From Bdellovibrionales bacterium (lineage in GTDB: Bacteria > Bdellovibrionota > Bdellovibrionia > Bdellovibrionales > Bdellovibrionaceae), in the NCBI GenBank assembly GCA_016713585.1, contig JADJOV010000008.1, positions 62,001 through 126,000 on the forward strand: a stretch of 64,000 nt of DNA, in the 5' to 3' direction. This document shows, in pieces, positions 28,156-35,960 of this stretch. Under the pieces are notes generated by a model. The model ran no database searches. It worked only from the letters and a program-made list of their open reading frames with translations, and was not told where the DNA came from. The translations under genes were made by a program, and so were the position numbers. The stretch's first letter is position 1. The number at the start of each line of letters is the position of its first letter.

Positions 28156-28914
28156 ATGTCTATATCAACACGACTTATATTTCCCACGCTATTCACTCTT
28201 GTTTTGCTCTTGACCTCTTCGTCCTTTGCCCGAGACTCGGCCAAAATTTGTGGAATCTATTCTAACAAGGGTCTGTGGCACAGAGCTACTTACCTTTTTG
28301 AAGAGAGTTCTGGTGGGTGGATCATAAGCGTCCCGGGCAAGCGAGGGAATCTACACAAACTCAATAAAATTTTGGAAAAAAGAAAACACGGACGCAGATT
28401 GGAGATTGGAAAATCTTACTGTATTGAAGGAATCTTCCGTGGGAAAAGATCATCTACCTGTTTTGCCGCACCAGGGCTTTACCCCCGTCAGAGCGGGGTC
28501 CGAGTTTTATCAGAGAATGGAACTAAGGTGAGCTTCAAGTCTGTCGAACGTCTTCAGAAATTCACCGAGCAAAAAATTGGTCTTGGTCGCACGCACGTTG
28601 GTCTTGAACCTTTTAATCCGAAATGGAAGCGACTTTATTCTGATGAAGCGTATCTTATCTTTGATCAGTTGAGAAACGAATCGCTTCGACTTTACCACTG
28701 CGGAAGCACGTCCGTTCAAGGTCTTGATGCAAAACCAGTCATCGACATTTTGGGATCAGTCCTAATAACAAATATTTTTTATTACAGCTTATCAAGGATG
28801 GATCAACAGACTTTTTTAATTTTCGAGTTTTTGATTTTGAAAAGCGGTCTCTTCTCGCAAAACGCATGGACGTTTTTCACGGTTCTGCCGAATGGGGCTT
28901 GGAAAACGATCTAA
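28156..28914 (+). CDS. Secreted protein fused to a GrpB-family fragment (chimera)
   Basis: After a signal peptide (LFTLVLLLTSSSFA) residues 25-140 form a Cys-containing domain I do not recognise. Residues about 150-200 then match the GrpB (UPF0157) signature LEPFNPKWKRLY plus HCGSTSVQGLDAKPVIDI, a nucleotidyltransferase-like fold that is normally cytoplasmic. The GrpB part breaks off just after that motif and the last about 50 residues are Phe/Leu-rich and unlike either domain. A GrpB gene fragment therefore seems to have been inserted into a secreted-protein gene. The ATG follows GGAG. Confidence 0.5.
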   Translation: MSISTRLIFPTLFTLVLLLTSSSFARDSAKICGIYSNKGLWHRATYLFEESSGGWIISVPGKRGNLHKLNKILEKRKHGRRLEIGKSYCIEGIFRGKRSSTCFAAPGLYPRQSGVRVLSENGTKVSFKSVERLQKFTEQKIGLGRTHVGLEPFNPKWKRLYSDEAYLIFDQLRNESLRLYHCGSTSVQGLDAKPVIDILGSVLITNIFYYSLSRMDQQTFLIFEFLILKSGLFSQNAWTFFTVLPNGAWKTI

Positions 28915-29150
28915 ATGTTAAGGAGAATGAAACTGGCAAGTGCCTTAGGGTGAAACTTCCAGATTTTGAAGTCACGACCTCAGAATGCGAACTTAAACAA
29001 CCTCTGCTCGACTGGCATTTGGCAAACATCAATGGCAAATTCAATCTGACAAGAAAAAGTAATGGCGGGAGCTCGAAAAACTGGCCAATTTTAATTGGCG
29101 GAGAACAAAAGTGGCGTTGGTACCTGATAACCTCTATCGAAACTGACTGA
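28866..29150 (+). pseudogene. Displaced 3' part of the secreted-protein gene
   Basis: In this frame the open sequence can be read back to about 28770 (LIKDGSTDFFNFRVFDFEKR), where it joins the GrpB fragment. It continues as a Cys-containing beta-rich protein with LPDFEVTTSECELKQ and QKWRWYLITSIETD at the end. It looks like the C-terminal half of the secreted protein at 28156, cut off by the GrpB insertion and frame change. No independent ribosome-binding site is visible at the ATG. Confidence 0.45.
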
Positions 29151-29200
29151 AGAAACTCAAATTCTAAAGTGATTGGGTACCCACCGTGATGTAACAAATT

Positions 29201-30418
29201 TCAACCGTCATATTTGAGACTGTTAAAATGACCTTTAGATTTAAGCAACATTCGGGCAAGTTTTTCATTCTGCTGCCCCAAGAGGAATTTCTCCATGGTG
29301 ATTTTTCTGTGAATGAAACTTTTGGTGTTTTTAATCATTCCGAGTCGCGAATTGACTGAACTCAATTTTGTTCGATGTGCCCCTTTGTCGAAAAACGCAA
29401 GTTCATGGGGAAAAAACATTTTATTCCAATTCCAATCATTCAGTTTTCTAAAGTCTTTAACCAAAGTAAATTTCTTCTTTTTTGAAGGTAAAATCATCAA
29501 TGGATCTTTTGGTTCAAAGACTTGCTTCACTTCAAACCCCAAATAGTCTAGGCTGCTCGTGAGAGGAACCAGATATGTCTTTGCTCGATTTAATTTTTGG
29601 TTCCTTTTTTTCCATAAGCCAAGAATCCACTTTTGCTCAAGGCCATACAGTGATTCTTTTGACGATGCCAATACTAAAATGTCATCCATGTATCGCAAAT
29701 ACCCCTCTGGTTTCAGCTCTCGTTCGATAAAGTGATCTAAAGCATTTAAATACAGATTTGCGCCAAATTGACTTGTCAAATTTCCAATCGGAATTCCTTG
29801 ATTTTCCGGATACGACAACCAGCTTTTGCTTTTAGGAACTTTTTCTAAGTGTTCTCGCCAGCCAGAATACTTGAAAAACTGGCGAGGATCAGTTGAAAAA
29901 TTCTGATCAATTAGCCATCGGATCTCTGGGCACTTCACTTTTTCAAGCATTAAATTTTTCAAAATCATTAGATCAATTGTCACAAAAAATGATTCAATAT
30001 CTAGCTTTAACGCCCACACGGTAGATCTGCCACCTCGAGAAATTTTTCGAACTTGTCTTTTAAGGTCCATCATACAGGCATGATGTCCCTTGCCGCGGCG
30101 ACAAGCAAAAGACTTTGAGGAAAAACTCCGTTCAAAAATGGGTTCCACATGGGAAACAATAATGTGATGGATAACCCGATCTCTATAGTGAGCGGCCCAA
30201 ATTTCTCTAGGCTTAGGATTCAAAACGGCAAAACAACGGCTTATGCTCGGTCGATAGGATCTGTTATTGACTTCATTGCACAACTTGGTCAGCTCCAAAC
30301 CAAGCTGAGATTCAAACTTGGCACAGTTTAAGCTGCGTCGCTTGCCTTTTGCGCTTTTTTGATATGCTTTTAAAACTTCTGCAAATTTCAATTGCCACCG
30401 CGATTTCAAAAAAATCAC
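29201..30418 (-). CDS. DGR reverse transcriptase
   Basis: The 405-residue protein is a retroelement-type RNA-dependent DNA polymerase. Fingers/palm motifs run in order: KPREIWAAHYRDRVIHHII, SFACRRGKGHHACM, VWALKLDIESFFVTID (motif A, first Asp), GIPIGNLTSQFGANLYLN (the I-G-x-x-x-S-Q form characteristic of diversity-generating retroelements), and LRYMDDILVL (motif C, Y-M-D-D). It should copy the template-repeat RNA at 30457-30580 with errors at A and deliver the cDNA to the variable repeat at 31280-31403. The start is GTG at 30418, lying inside a terminator-like hairpin. No nuclease or maturase domain is attached. Confidence 0.95.
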   Translation of the reverse strand: MIFLKSRWQLKFAEVLKAYQKSAKGKRRSLNCAKFESQLGLELTKLCNEVNNRSYRPSISRCFAVLNPKPREIWAAHYRDRVIHHIIVSHVEPIFERSFSSKSFACRRGKGHHACMMDLKRQVRKISRGGRSTVWALKLDIESFFVTIDLMILKNLMLEKVKCPEIRWLIDQNFSTDPRQFFKYSGWREHLEKVPKSKSWLSYPENQGIPIGNLTSQFGANLYLNALDHFIERELKPEGYLRYMDDILVLASSKESLYGLEQKWILGLWKKRNQKLNRAKTYLVPLTSSLDYLGFEVKQVFEPKDPLMILPSKKKKFTLVKDFRKLNDWNWNKMFFPHELAFFDKGAHRTKLSSVNSRLGMIKNTKSFIHRKITMEKFLLGQQNEKLARMLLKSKGHFNSLKYDG

Positions 30419-30442
30419 GGGGTGATAGTTTCACCCCGTGAT
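30407..30442 (-). terminator. Perfect 12-bp hairpin with T tract between template repeat and RT
   Basis: ATCACGGGGTGA (30414-30425) and TCACCCCGTGAT (30431-30442) pair perfectly around a 5-base loop. On the minus strand the stem is followed directly by seven T, a standard intrinsic terminator 15 bases after the template repeat. The GTG start of the RT gene and its only GGGGTGA-like ribosome-binding site lie inside the stem. Confidence 0.8.
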
Positions 30443-30456
30443 GGGTTTTCTTCCAA

Positions 30457-30580
30457 GCCTCAACGACCCACACAACGCGCGCCGTTTGTATTGTTGCGAT
30501 TGTTGTTGTTCACGTTGCCATTGTCTGCGTTGAAATTCCACGCGTTGTTCCGATTGTTGGAAACGACCGAGGACGACCAC
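30457..30580 (-). repeat. DGR template repeat (TR)
   Basis: This 124-base sequence is a non-coding copy of the target gene's 3' end. Against the variable repeat at 31280-31403 it aligns without gaps and differs at 22 positions, all of them A in the template strand (changed to G, T or C). The first 22 and last about 26 bases are unchanged. Translated in the target frame it would read as a run of Asn codons (AAC/AAT), the design that gives widest amino-acid diversity when A is randomised. The repeat may extend a further six bases at its 3' end with one G/T mismatch, which would mark the IMH versus IMH* difference. Confidence 0.96.
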
Positions 30581-30777
30581 AAACAATCTTAAAAGCGTCC
30601 TTTTCTGCTGCCACCTAAAAGAGTTCAAAAAATTGAACGAATCTAGGATCGTAACTTTAAACTTGAAAATTATGAATCGAATGAACGATCACTCTCAACA
30701 AGAGGACTCCCGTGGAAGATTTTTGCACTCCTTATATTTCCATTAGAAATACAAGATCTGGCTCAAACCCCAGAAAC

Positions 30778-30806
30778 TATATAAACCAAGGTACTTGAAC
30801 TAACAA
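30778..30806 (-). promoter_or_regulatory. Candidate promoter for the template-repeat RNA
   Basis: On the minus strand TTGTTA (30801-30806) and TATATA (30778-30783) are 17 bases apart, a good sigma70-type spacing, between the Avd-like gene and the template repeat. Transcription would begin near 30771 and end at the hairpin at 30407-30442, giving an RNA of about 360 nt. Confidence 0.4.
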
Positions 30807-30822
30807 GTTCTATGCTATTATG

Positions 30823-31188
30823 TCACTGCTTTTCTTTATTGACCTGCTCCTTAGACCATTTTATCCAAGATTGGTTTTGTTTTGCCACATTCGAAAGAAG
30901 GTTTGATAAAACCTCAAATTCACCCCGACTGATTCCTTGGAAATCAAACAGCATCCTTAAAAACACCCACAATGTTTCGATTTCCAAAGAAATTTGAAGT
31001 AATACTTTAATTCGATCTTTTGTTCCGTTGGCGATAATGAGTCCTCTGATAATTTTCAGTGAGGAATTCAATGTCTTTTCACCAAGATCAAATTTCAAAT
31101 TTTTGGTCAATGTCAATTTTACTCTATAAACTTCTCGCGTGAACTTATAAGCCGATTGATAAATTTCTAAGTGTTTAAAGCGAGCCAC
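30823..31188 (-). CDS. avd: DGR accessory protein, Avd-like four-helix bundle
   Basis: The 121-residue protein is basic and helical: FKHLEIYQSAYKFTREVY, LGEKTLNSSLKIIRGLIIAN, LLQISLEIETLWVFLRMLFD and FEVLSNLLSNVAKQNQSWIKW give four amphipathic helices. This is the Avd / 23S-intervening-sequence-type four-helix fold. Avd binds the reverse transcriptase and template RNA and is needed for mutagenic retrohoming in the Bordetella phage element. Its position between the variable and template repeats on the same strand is the standard DGR order. The name is assigned by fold pattern and context. Confidence 0.88.
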   Translation of the reverse strand: MARFKHLEIYQSAYKFTREVYRVKLTLTKNLKFDLGEKTLNSSLKIIRGLIIANGTKDRIKVLLQISLEIETLWVFLRMLFDFQGISRGEFEVLSNLLSNVAKQNQSWIKWSKEQVNKEKQ

Positions 31189-31211
31189 ATCTCTCCTTAG
31201 AAATAAAGGCC

Positions 31212-31248
31212 GCCCATTCGGGCAGCCACCTGAGCTGCTCGCTCAGGT
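31212..31248 (-). promoter_or_regulatory. Paired hairpins downstream of the variable repeat (possible DGR target hairpin)
   Basis: ACCTGAGC/GCTCAGGT (31228-31248) is a perfect 8-bp stem with a 5-base loop, 31 bases beyond the 3' end of the variable repeat. A second stem GCCC-ATTC-GGGC (31212-31223) follows. In the Bordetella phage DGR an 8-bp hairpin just after the variable repeat promotes homing; this one is similar in size but further away. It may instead serve as a terminator of the target gene. Confidence 0.5.
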
Positions 31249-31279
31249 AATAGTCAGATCATCAAATCATAATTTCCAC

Positions 31280-31403
31280 GCCTCAACGACCCACACAACG
31301 CGCGCCGTACGTAAAGTCGCGAATGACGTTGAGCACGTAGCCAATGTCTGCGTAGAAAACCCACGCGACGCCCCGACCGCTGGAAACGACCGAGGACGAC
31401 CAC
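31280..31403 (-). repeat. DGR variable repeat (VR) at the 3' end of the target gene
   Basis: This is the 124-base partner of the template repeat, covering codons from WSSSVVS to the final GARCVGR and stop. Changed residues run through the middle (Asn in the template becomes Ser, Gly, Val, Tyr, Ile, Leu, Asp, Phe). One template Asn codon and several other A positions are unchanged. The G/C-rich 3' end GGCGCGCGTTGTGTGGG is the likely initiation-of-homing site. Confidence 0.96.
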
Positions 31404-33157
31404 TCGGCGCTGCCTACCACAGAGCCATCAGGTGAAGGTCTGCTGGCTCCAGCAATTCCCATATCGGGCATAACAAAACGAATTCCATTCACATTGGCCT
31501 GCATGTAATCACCAAGGCTTGGCGCACGCCAACGGACTCCTGGTGTTGAGTTTTTCCCTAAACCACCTTTGGCTGTAAAATAACTTCCAGCTCCCCAGTT
31601 TTCTCCAGCGTCACTATTGAGGCCAGCGGCCTCTGCACAATAACTCACCGGGGATTCTGGTTGCAACGGCCCTCCCGCTGCGCAGCTATAGGTCGCGTTG
31701 AGTACACTTTGAAGTGTAAATTTATCATTGGCCGCAAAATTAACGACCCCTTGGGTGATCGTAAAACTACATTCGCCAGCATCTGAGTAAGTCGCCGTTG
31801 ACCCAGCTGTTGTGGTTAATCCGCCTGCAATCGATCCACCTTGACAGCCCCCATTTCCACCGGTGCCGGCAACTGTGAACGTTGTCGCATCAGAAAATGT
31901 AATCGTAACAGTTTCTGAATTTGAGCCAGTGTCTGAAGCCAGGGCGCCGATTGTCCCGTTACCCGTGATTTGTGTTCCTGGTGTGTTGTTAAATGAATTT
32001 ACAAAAGTCAGCGGGGTCAATTGTGTGTTACCTGTTGCCCGGCACCAATTGATGGCGGCGTTGACTATTGAACTCCAGAGCAATCCCGTGCGTTGGTCTT
32101 GCCACACTTCTTTATTAGCGCCGGATCTGGCGACCAAGCGCCATTGGCCTTGGCCACTATTGCACTGCGTAGCCCCATTCCAGGTCGCCGTCGTTGTCCA
32201 TACCGCTGAGGCGGCTTCGCAAATCGCTTTTGTGGTTGAAATGCTATCGCTACAAACACCGTTCAGATTTAGACAATCAGCAATTCGTAAGTCAATCGTT
32301 CCTTGCGATGTTCCGCAATCCACGCTGGGTCTTGGGGCATATTTACAAGTCGTTCCGTAATATCCTTCATCATCTTGGTTCATATCAGGAACATCTCGGT
32401 AATTGTATCCACCGGTCGTCGGAAAAGCCGCCCCTGCGTAGGTTGTATTTTCATGATTCAGTGTGAGCTGCGAAGAGGTCGTTGTCAAGTCAGCCAAATT
32501 TGAAATCACTTTGACCCCAGGATCCCGCAGAGCACTTGATGCCATTGCAGTTGCAAATGAGCCCGTAAAACTTCCTGGAACTCCAAACACATTTACGCCC
32601 GACTTGATATTCGTAGCGATAAGATCAGCATCAGTAAAATCACAAGATTTACTACTATAGTAAGCGTTGGGAATACTGCTGCTCACGGTCGTTGAAGCTG
32701 TCCCGTTGCTCCAACCAGTCACGTTGTTGCCCGAAGTCGCCGTGACATATCTATTGGTGGAAGTAGAACACTGACCCGCATTCAAAGCGTTGTCCGTACA
32801 AGCCGCATGAGGTCCTGCGGCTGTACCGGTCACTCCAAATAGGTTTACACCGTTAACAATATTCGATGGAATCAAATCAGCATCCGTAAAGTTCACATCT
32901 TGATTGACATAAAAGCCATTGGGAATAGGTGCCGCAATTGTCGTGATTGCACCAGCATTCGTCCATGATGTTATATCATCACCGAAGCTATCGCTCACGA
33001 CTTTACCGGAAACTTCTACCTTACATGGACCTGTTGTTACGGCGTTATCCAAGCATGTCGAAATCGGCGCTGCCTCGCTAGAATCTTTTGTGATATTGGT
33101 GCTGATCTGACCGCACGCCCCCAACAGCCCAGCACAAGTGATAGATAAAAACCGCAT
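31283..33157 (-). CDS. DGR target: lipoprotein with DUF1566/C-lectin-type variable domain
   Basis: The start at 33157 (MRFLSITCAGLLGACGQ) gives a lipobox LLGAC; the frame is open to 33265 but that part is not needed. The 624-residue protein has two similar N-terminal modules of about 80 residues (each with C-x-DNA, a T-x-W-x-N turn and FTDADLI-x-x-NI-x-x-GVN-x-FGV-x-G). A DUF1566-type domain follows (WQDQRTGLLWSSIVNAAINW, later GVRWRAPSLGDYMQA) with a Ser/Thr/Gly-rich insert of about 130 residues in its middle. The C-terminal 39 residues are the variable repeat. C-lectin folds display such variable residues as a ligand surface, so this is probably a surface-exposed binding lipoprotein. Confidence 0.92.
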   Translation of the reverse strand: MRFLSITCAGLLGACGQISTNITKDSSEAAPISTCLDNAVTTGPCKVEVSGKVVSDSFGDDITSWTNAGAITTIAAPIPNGFYVNQDVNFTDADLIPSNIVNGVNLFGVTGTAAGPHAACTDNALNAGQCSTSTNRYVTATSGNNVTGWSNGTASTTVSSSIPNAYYSSKSCDFTDADLIATNIKSGVNVFGVPGSFTGSFATAMASSALRDPGVKVISNLADLTTTSSQLTLNHENTTYAGAAFPTTGGYNYRDVPDMNQDDEGYYGTTCKYAPRPSVDCGTSQGTIDLRIADCLNLNGVCSDSISTTKAICEAASAVWTTTATWNGATQCNSGQGQWRLVARSGANKEVWQDQRTGLLWSSIVNAAINWCRATGNTQLTPLTFVNSFNNTPGTQITGNGTIGALASDTGSNSETVTITFSDATTFTVAGTGGNGGCQGGSIAGGLTTTAGSTATYSDAGECSFTITQGVVNFAANDKFTLQSVLNATYSCAAGGPLQPESPVSYCAEAAGLNSDAGENWGAGSYFTAKGGLGKNSTPGVRWRAPSLGDYMQANVNGIRFVMPDMGIAGASRPSPDGSVVGSAEWSSSVVSSGRGVAWVFYADIGYVLNVIRDFTYGARCVGR

Positions 33158-33861
33158 ACCTATCGGGGCTCTTAAAGCCCACGCTTTGAGTAAAACTAGA
33201 AAGACTACGCGCAACGGCACAATAATTATAGTGACCATATATAATTCATCGGAGGCCGACACCAAGACTTTAGGCCAATGTAACCACCGAGCGATTTTGT
33301 CCCAATTTACTACAGAGCGATTCTGTCAGTCCAAATGAGTCTTAAAGTAGTGAATTCTTCCCTGATGAAACAGTGATTTGCAGCGTTCTGTTTCATTGTG
33401 AATCGGTGACGGGAGCAAAGGAATTGATTCTAAAAACTAACTAAAACTAGACGTAATTTAAGATAATTACAAAAGAAATTTCTATTGACAGCCTGCTCGC
33501 GGGTCTCGGCGTTTCAATATGAAACATTTAAGATAGCACATTTAAGATAGCATTTATGACTATTTGGGAATTACACTTCCCGAAATAGAGCAGTAAAGGG
33601 TTGAAAAGACGGCAGGGGTTACGCATCTGCCTTGATCGACAAACTCCACGTTTTGTGTGACTGGTCTGCTAAAAATAGAAAACCCAGAGGATCAGACACT
33701 TGTAGCTATTTAGAATGACTATTGATTTCGCATTTAATTCAAGTTTGGCTCGCGACGACGTCATGGGGAGTTGTGCTTTTTTCTTCCTATCCTCTAAATT
33801 GTTGATGGTACCATTTTGGTGTGGTACCACACGCGTCAGAAACTAAAACAAAGGGGATCCT
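33158..33861. other. Long intergenic region upstream of the DGR target
   Basis: About 700 bases without a convincing gene. A near-perfect hairpin CTATTTGGGAA/TTCCCGAAATAG lies at 33560-33588, just after two copies of ATTTAAGATAGCA(C/T). Two copies of the palindrome TGGTACCA occur at about 33806 and 33822, shortly before the gene at 33862, and could be an operator. The promoter of the target gene must lie near 33170-33350. Confidence 0.4.
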
Positions 33862-34731
33862 GTGTCTTACCGCTCAAAGAGTCTTTGTGCCGTGTTTTTC
33901 ATTCTAGCCTTCAGCCTTTCCTTCAATTTTTCCTTCAATACCTTGATGGCCGCAGGCGATGGGTTAGTTTCTAATGAATATCACCTGATTCTTGGTCCAA
34001 ATGCCCCCTACAACCCTGAGCTTTCGCAAAATGAGATCGTTAAAAAAATACAGTCAGTGTTGGTTGAATATGCACTCACAAACTCTTGGCAAATAAGAGC
34101 AACGAATGAGATCCAAGTGAGAGATATTTCATTTTTTGAGTCCGTGAACGGAGATCTGGGGAAAAACAGCCTGATTCTGCGAAAGCGTGGACGGCTCGAT
34201 AAGAATGCCTGGACTTTAAAACGTCGACAGACAGAAGCTTTTGATAAGGATTCTGTCTTTAAGGGCGCTAAGGTTCCTCTCAAAGTAAAGCAGGAGAGGG
34301 ATATTCAGTGGATAAAAAGTGGGCAACAGTTTACTACCTTTAGCGAATCTGGAAATTTCGAAATGCAGACCGATTTCACAAATAGCGGTCAAATCTTGTC
34401 TATTTTTCCTGCTCTCAAGGATGCCACCAACCTTCCCAAGTCCGAACCCGTTTCCCGAATTTTGCCAGTTCCTATTGCAGAGACAGTCTATAACACGATA
34501 GAATTGGTTGAGCCCTCAACTAAAACCAACCTCACATTTGAAACTATTTTTTGGACTGTTCAAAATTGTAGAAATAGAATTATTGAGGTGTCTGTAAAAC
34601 AAATGGATGGCAAGGATAAAGAAGAAGTAGAAGCTGCTATTCAAGAAATTTATAACTTGTTCCCAGCCCAAGATACTCAGGTATCTAAAACAAGATTAAT
34701 TAATTCTATCTGTGGCGACGCAAATCCGTAG
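33862..34731 (+). CDS. Secreted protein of unknown function, CYTH-like pattern
   Basis: The GTG start follows AAAGGGGA. The 289-residue product has a signal peptide (AVFFILAFSLSFNFSFNTLMAA). The middle reads EYHLILGP, VRDISFFESVNGDLGKNSLILRKRGR, WTLKRRQTEAF and VKQERDIQW, alternating charged residues along beta strands in a way reminiscent of triphosphate-tunnel (CYTH) proteins, and IELVEPSTKTNLTFETI follows. A periplasmic location would be unusual for CYTH enzymes, so I treat this as a fold guess only. It has two Cys residues near the end. Confidence 0.5.
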   Translation: MSYRSKSLCAVFFILAFSLSFNFSFNTLMAAGDGLVSNEYHLILGPNAPYNPELSQNEIVKKIQSVLVEYALTNSWQIRATNEIQVRDISFFESVNGDLGKNSLILRKRGRLDKNAWTLKRRQTEAFDKDSVFKGAKVPLKVKQERDIQWIKSGQQFTTFSESGNFEMQTDFTNSGQILSIFPALKDATNLPKSEPVSRILPVPIAETVYNTIELVEPSTKTNLTFETIFWTVQNCRNRIIEVSVKQMDGKDKEEVEAAIQEIYNLFPAQDTQVSKTRLINSICGDANP

Positions 34732-34791
34732 ATCCTGATTTGCGTGTCATACCGTTGAGACTCAAGACTGTTCTAGGTTAGCCCAGGATAA

Positions 34792-34944
34792 TCATTTCTT
34801 ATCATAACCACAGGGAAAGCCACAATCAGGCAACTCTAGAACTTGAATGACCTCATTGGGATTCAGGCGAGAAAAGCTTCGGCTTGCTGCGCTATTTCCG
34901 TGTATGCTAACAAACATCATGAGTACGATAATTAATGCTCTCAT
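34792..34944 (-). CDS. Small secreted peptide (50 residues)
   Basis: An ATG at 34944 directly follows a strong GGAGGGG ribosome-binding site and opens a 50-residue frame with a clear signal peptide (RALIIVLMMFVSIHGNSA) and a short mature part containing two Cys (CGFPCGYDKK at the end). It lies between two larger secreted-protein genes. The competing plus-strand frame over the same DNA has no such start. Function unknown; the Cys pair could form a disulfide loop. Confidence 0.55.
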   Translation of the reverse strand: MRALIIVLMMFVSIHGNSAASRSFSRLNPNEVIQVLELPDCGFPCGYDKK

Positions 34945-35069
34945 GCCCCTCCCTCTGCAAAAAATAGCAATTTCCCTAGATCAATGTCACTTTGACACTG
35001 ACTTCGTATGTTTTAATATTTGTGCAATCTTAGTGCCAGGCAATTAGGCATCGATTCTCAAGCAAAACC

Positions 35070-35960
35070 TCAAAAGGCTAGCACGACAAGCAAGGAGGTC
35101 AGGCCTGGATTATGACCAGACACCGTATTCGAAAAAAGGATGCTATGATTAAGTTCAAACCCAAAGCTGAGATTCGTGGTCCTGAACAATTTGACACCAG
35201 CCCCTATTCGTCCGGCCCAACCATTCGCCTTATCGTCTGTTATACTTGCATTAGCACGACTGGCCCCAGCTGAAGCGTAGCCAAAACCACCAGTGACATA
35301 GGGGGCATGCTTTCCTTTGGTAAAAAAGTAAGAAACTCCAAGCATCCCGTCCATATAGTACGCCCCAGATTCGCCATCTTTGCTGAAACCACTGAGGGAC
35401 AAATTGCTGAGAACTTCCCACTGTGCATCAAGCCCCCAGGCGTACCCTAATGAGCCGAGTATTCCACTTTTTGTGGTATTCAAATTTGAACCCCAGGCAG
35501 GACCAAAGGAGACTCTCCACTGACGAACAGTTTGAATTCTTCGAGTTCCACGAGTCACCTCATCTTCGGTGGCATCATCGACCTGGGCTGTTCCTTCAGT
35601 CTTAGACTCCTTCAAGACTGCCTGAACGACCCTGGCTGAAACCGTATCCAAATCATCTAATGTCGCAGCCTTCATCTTCGCTGTGAAAACAACGCGCTCC
35701 TCTCTGATTTTATCAATACTCAAAATAAAAGAATTTCCAAGCTTCAGAAGCTTCGTGGCCAAATGAACGGTCGCATTCTTCGCATTGGATTCAAGAGTAA
35801 ATCCTGGTGCTGTCGAAACCTCTGCTTTGACAAGCTCAAAAACAGTCGCACTATAAGTTCCTATCTCGGGATCCGCTTGCGGGGGCCGCACAAAAACTGA
35901 CTCAGCAAAAGCTTGGATCATAAACAAAAAACTCACAAGGACAACGACACTCTTACTCAT
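35070..35960 (-). CDS. Outer-membrane beta-barrel protein
   Basis: ATG at 35960 follows GGGAG and gives a signal peptide (SVVVLVSFLFMIQAFAES). Residues 25-150 form a periplasmic alpha/beta part (SVFVRPPQADPEIGTY, LVKAEVSTAPGFTLESN, VVFTAKMKAATLDDLDTVSA), resembling the N-terminal domain of proteins that sense or build envelope potential. The C-terminal about 150 residues are barrel strands (WRVSFGPAWGSNLN, YVTGGFGYASAGAS, GRIGAGVKLFRTTNLSFGFE) ending in LLVVLAF. The gene overlaps the end of the LOG-family gene by eight bases. Confidence 0.72.
   Translation of the reverse strand: MSKSVVVLVSFLFMIQAFAESVFVRPPQADPEIGTYSATVFELVKAEVSTAPGFTLESNAKNATVHLATKLLKLGNSFILSIDKIREERVVFTAKMKAATLDDLDTVSARVVQAVLKESKTEGTAQVDDATEDEVTRGTRRIQTVRQWRVSFGPAWGSNLNTTKSGILGSLGYAWGLDAQWEVLSNLSLSGFSKDGESGAYYMDGMLGVSYFFTKGKHAPYVTGGFGYASAGASRANASITDDKANGWAGRIGAGVKLFRTTNLSFGFELNHSILFSNTVSGHNPGLTSLLVVLAF

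Noticed and set aside
30431..30628. Minus-strand open frame over the template repeat
   Set aside because: Gln/Arg-rich frame is a by-product of the CAA-rich template repeat read out of the target frame; no ribosome-binding site.
33800..33835. Twin TGGTACCA palindromes as a regulator site
   Set aside because: Too short and without a regulator gene nearby; mentioned only as a possibility in the intergenic entry.
34847..35047. Plus-strand frame overlapping the small secreted peptide
   Set aside because: The minus-strand frame has a strong RBS and signal peptide, while this one has neither.
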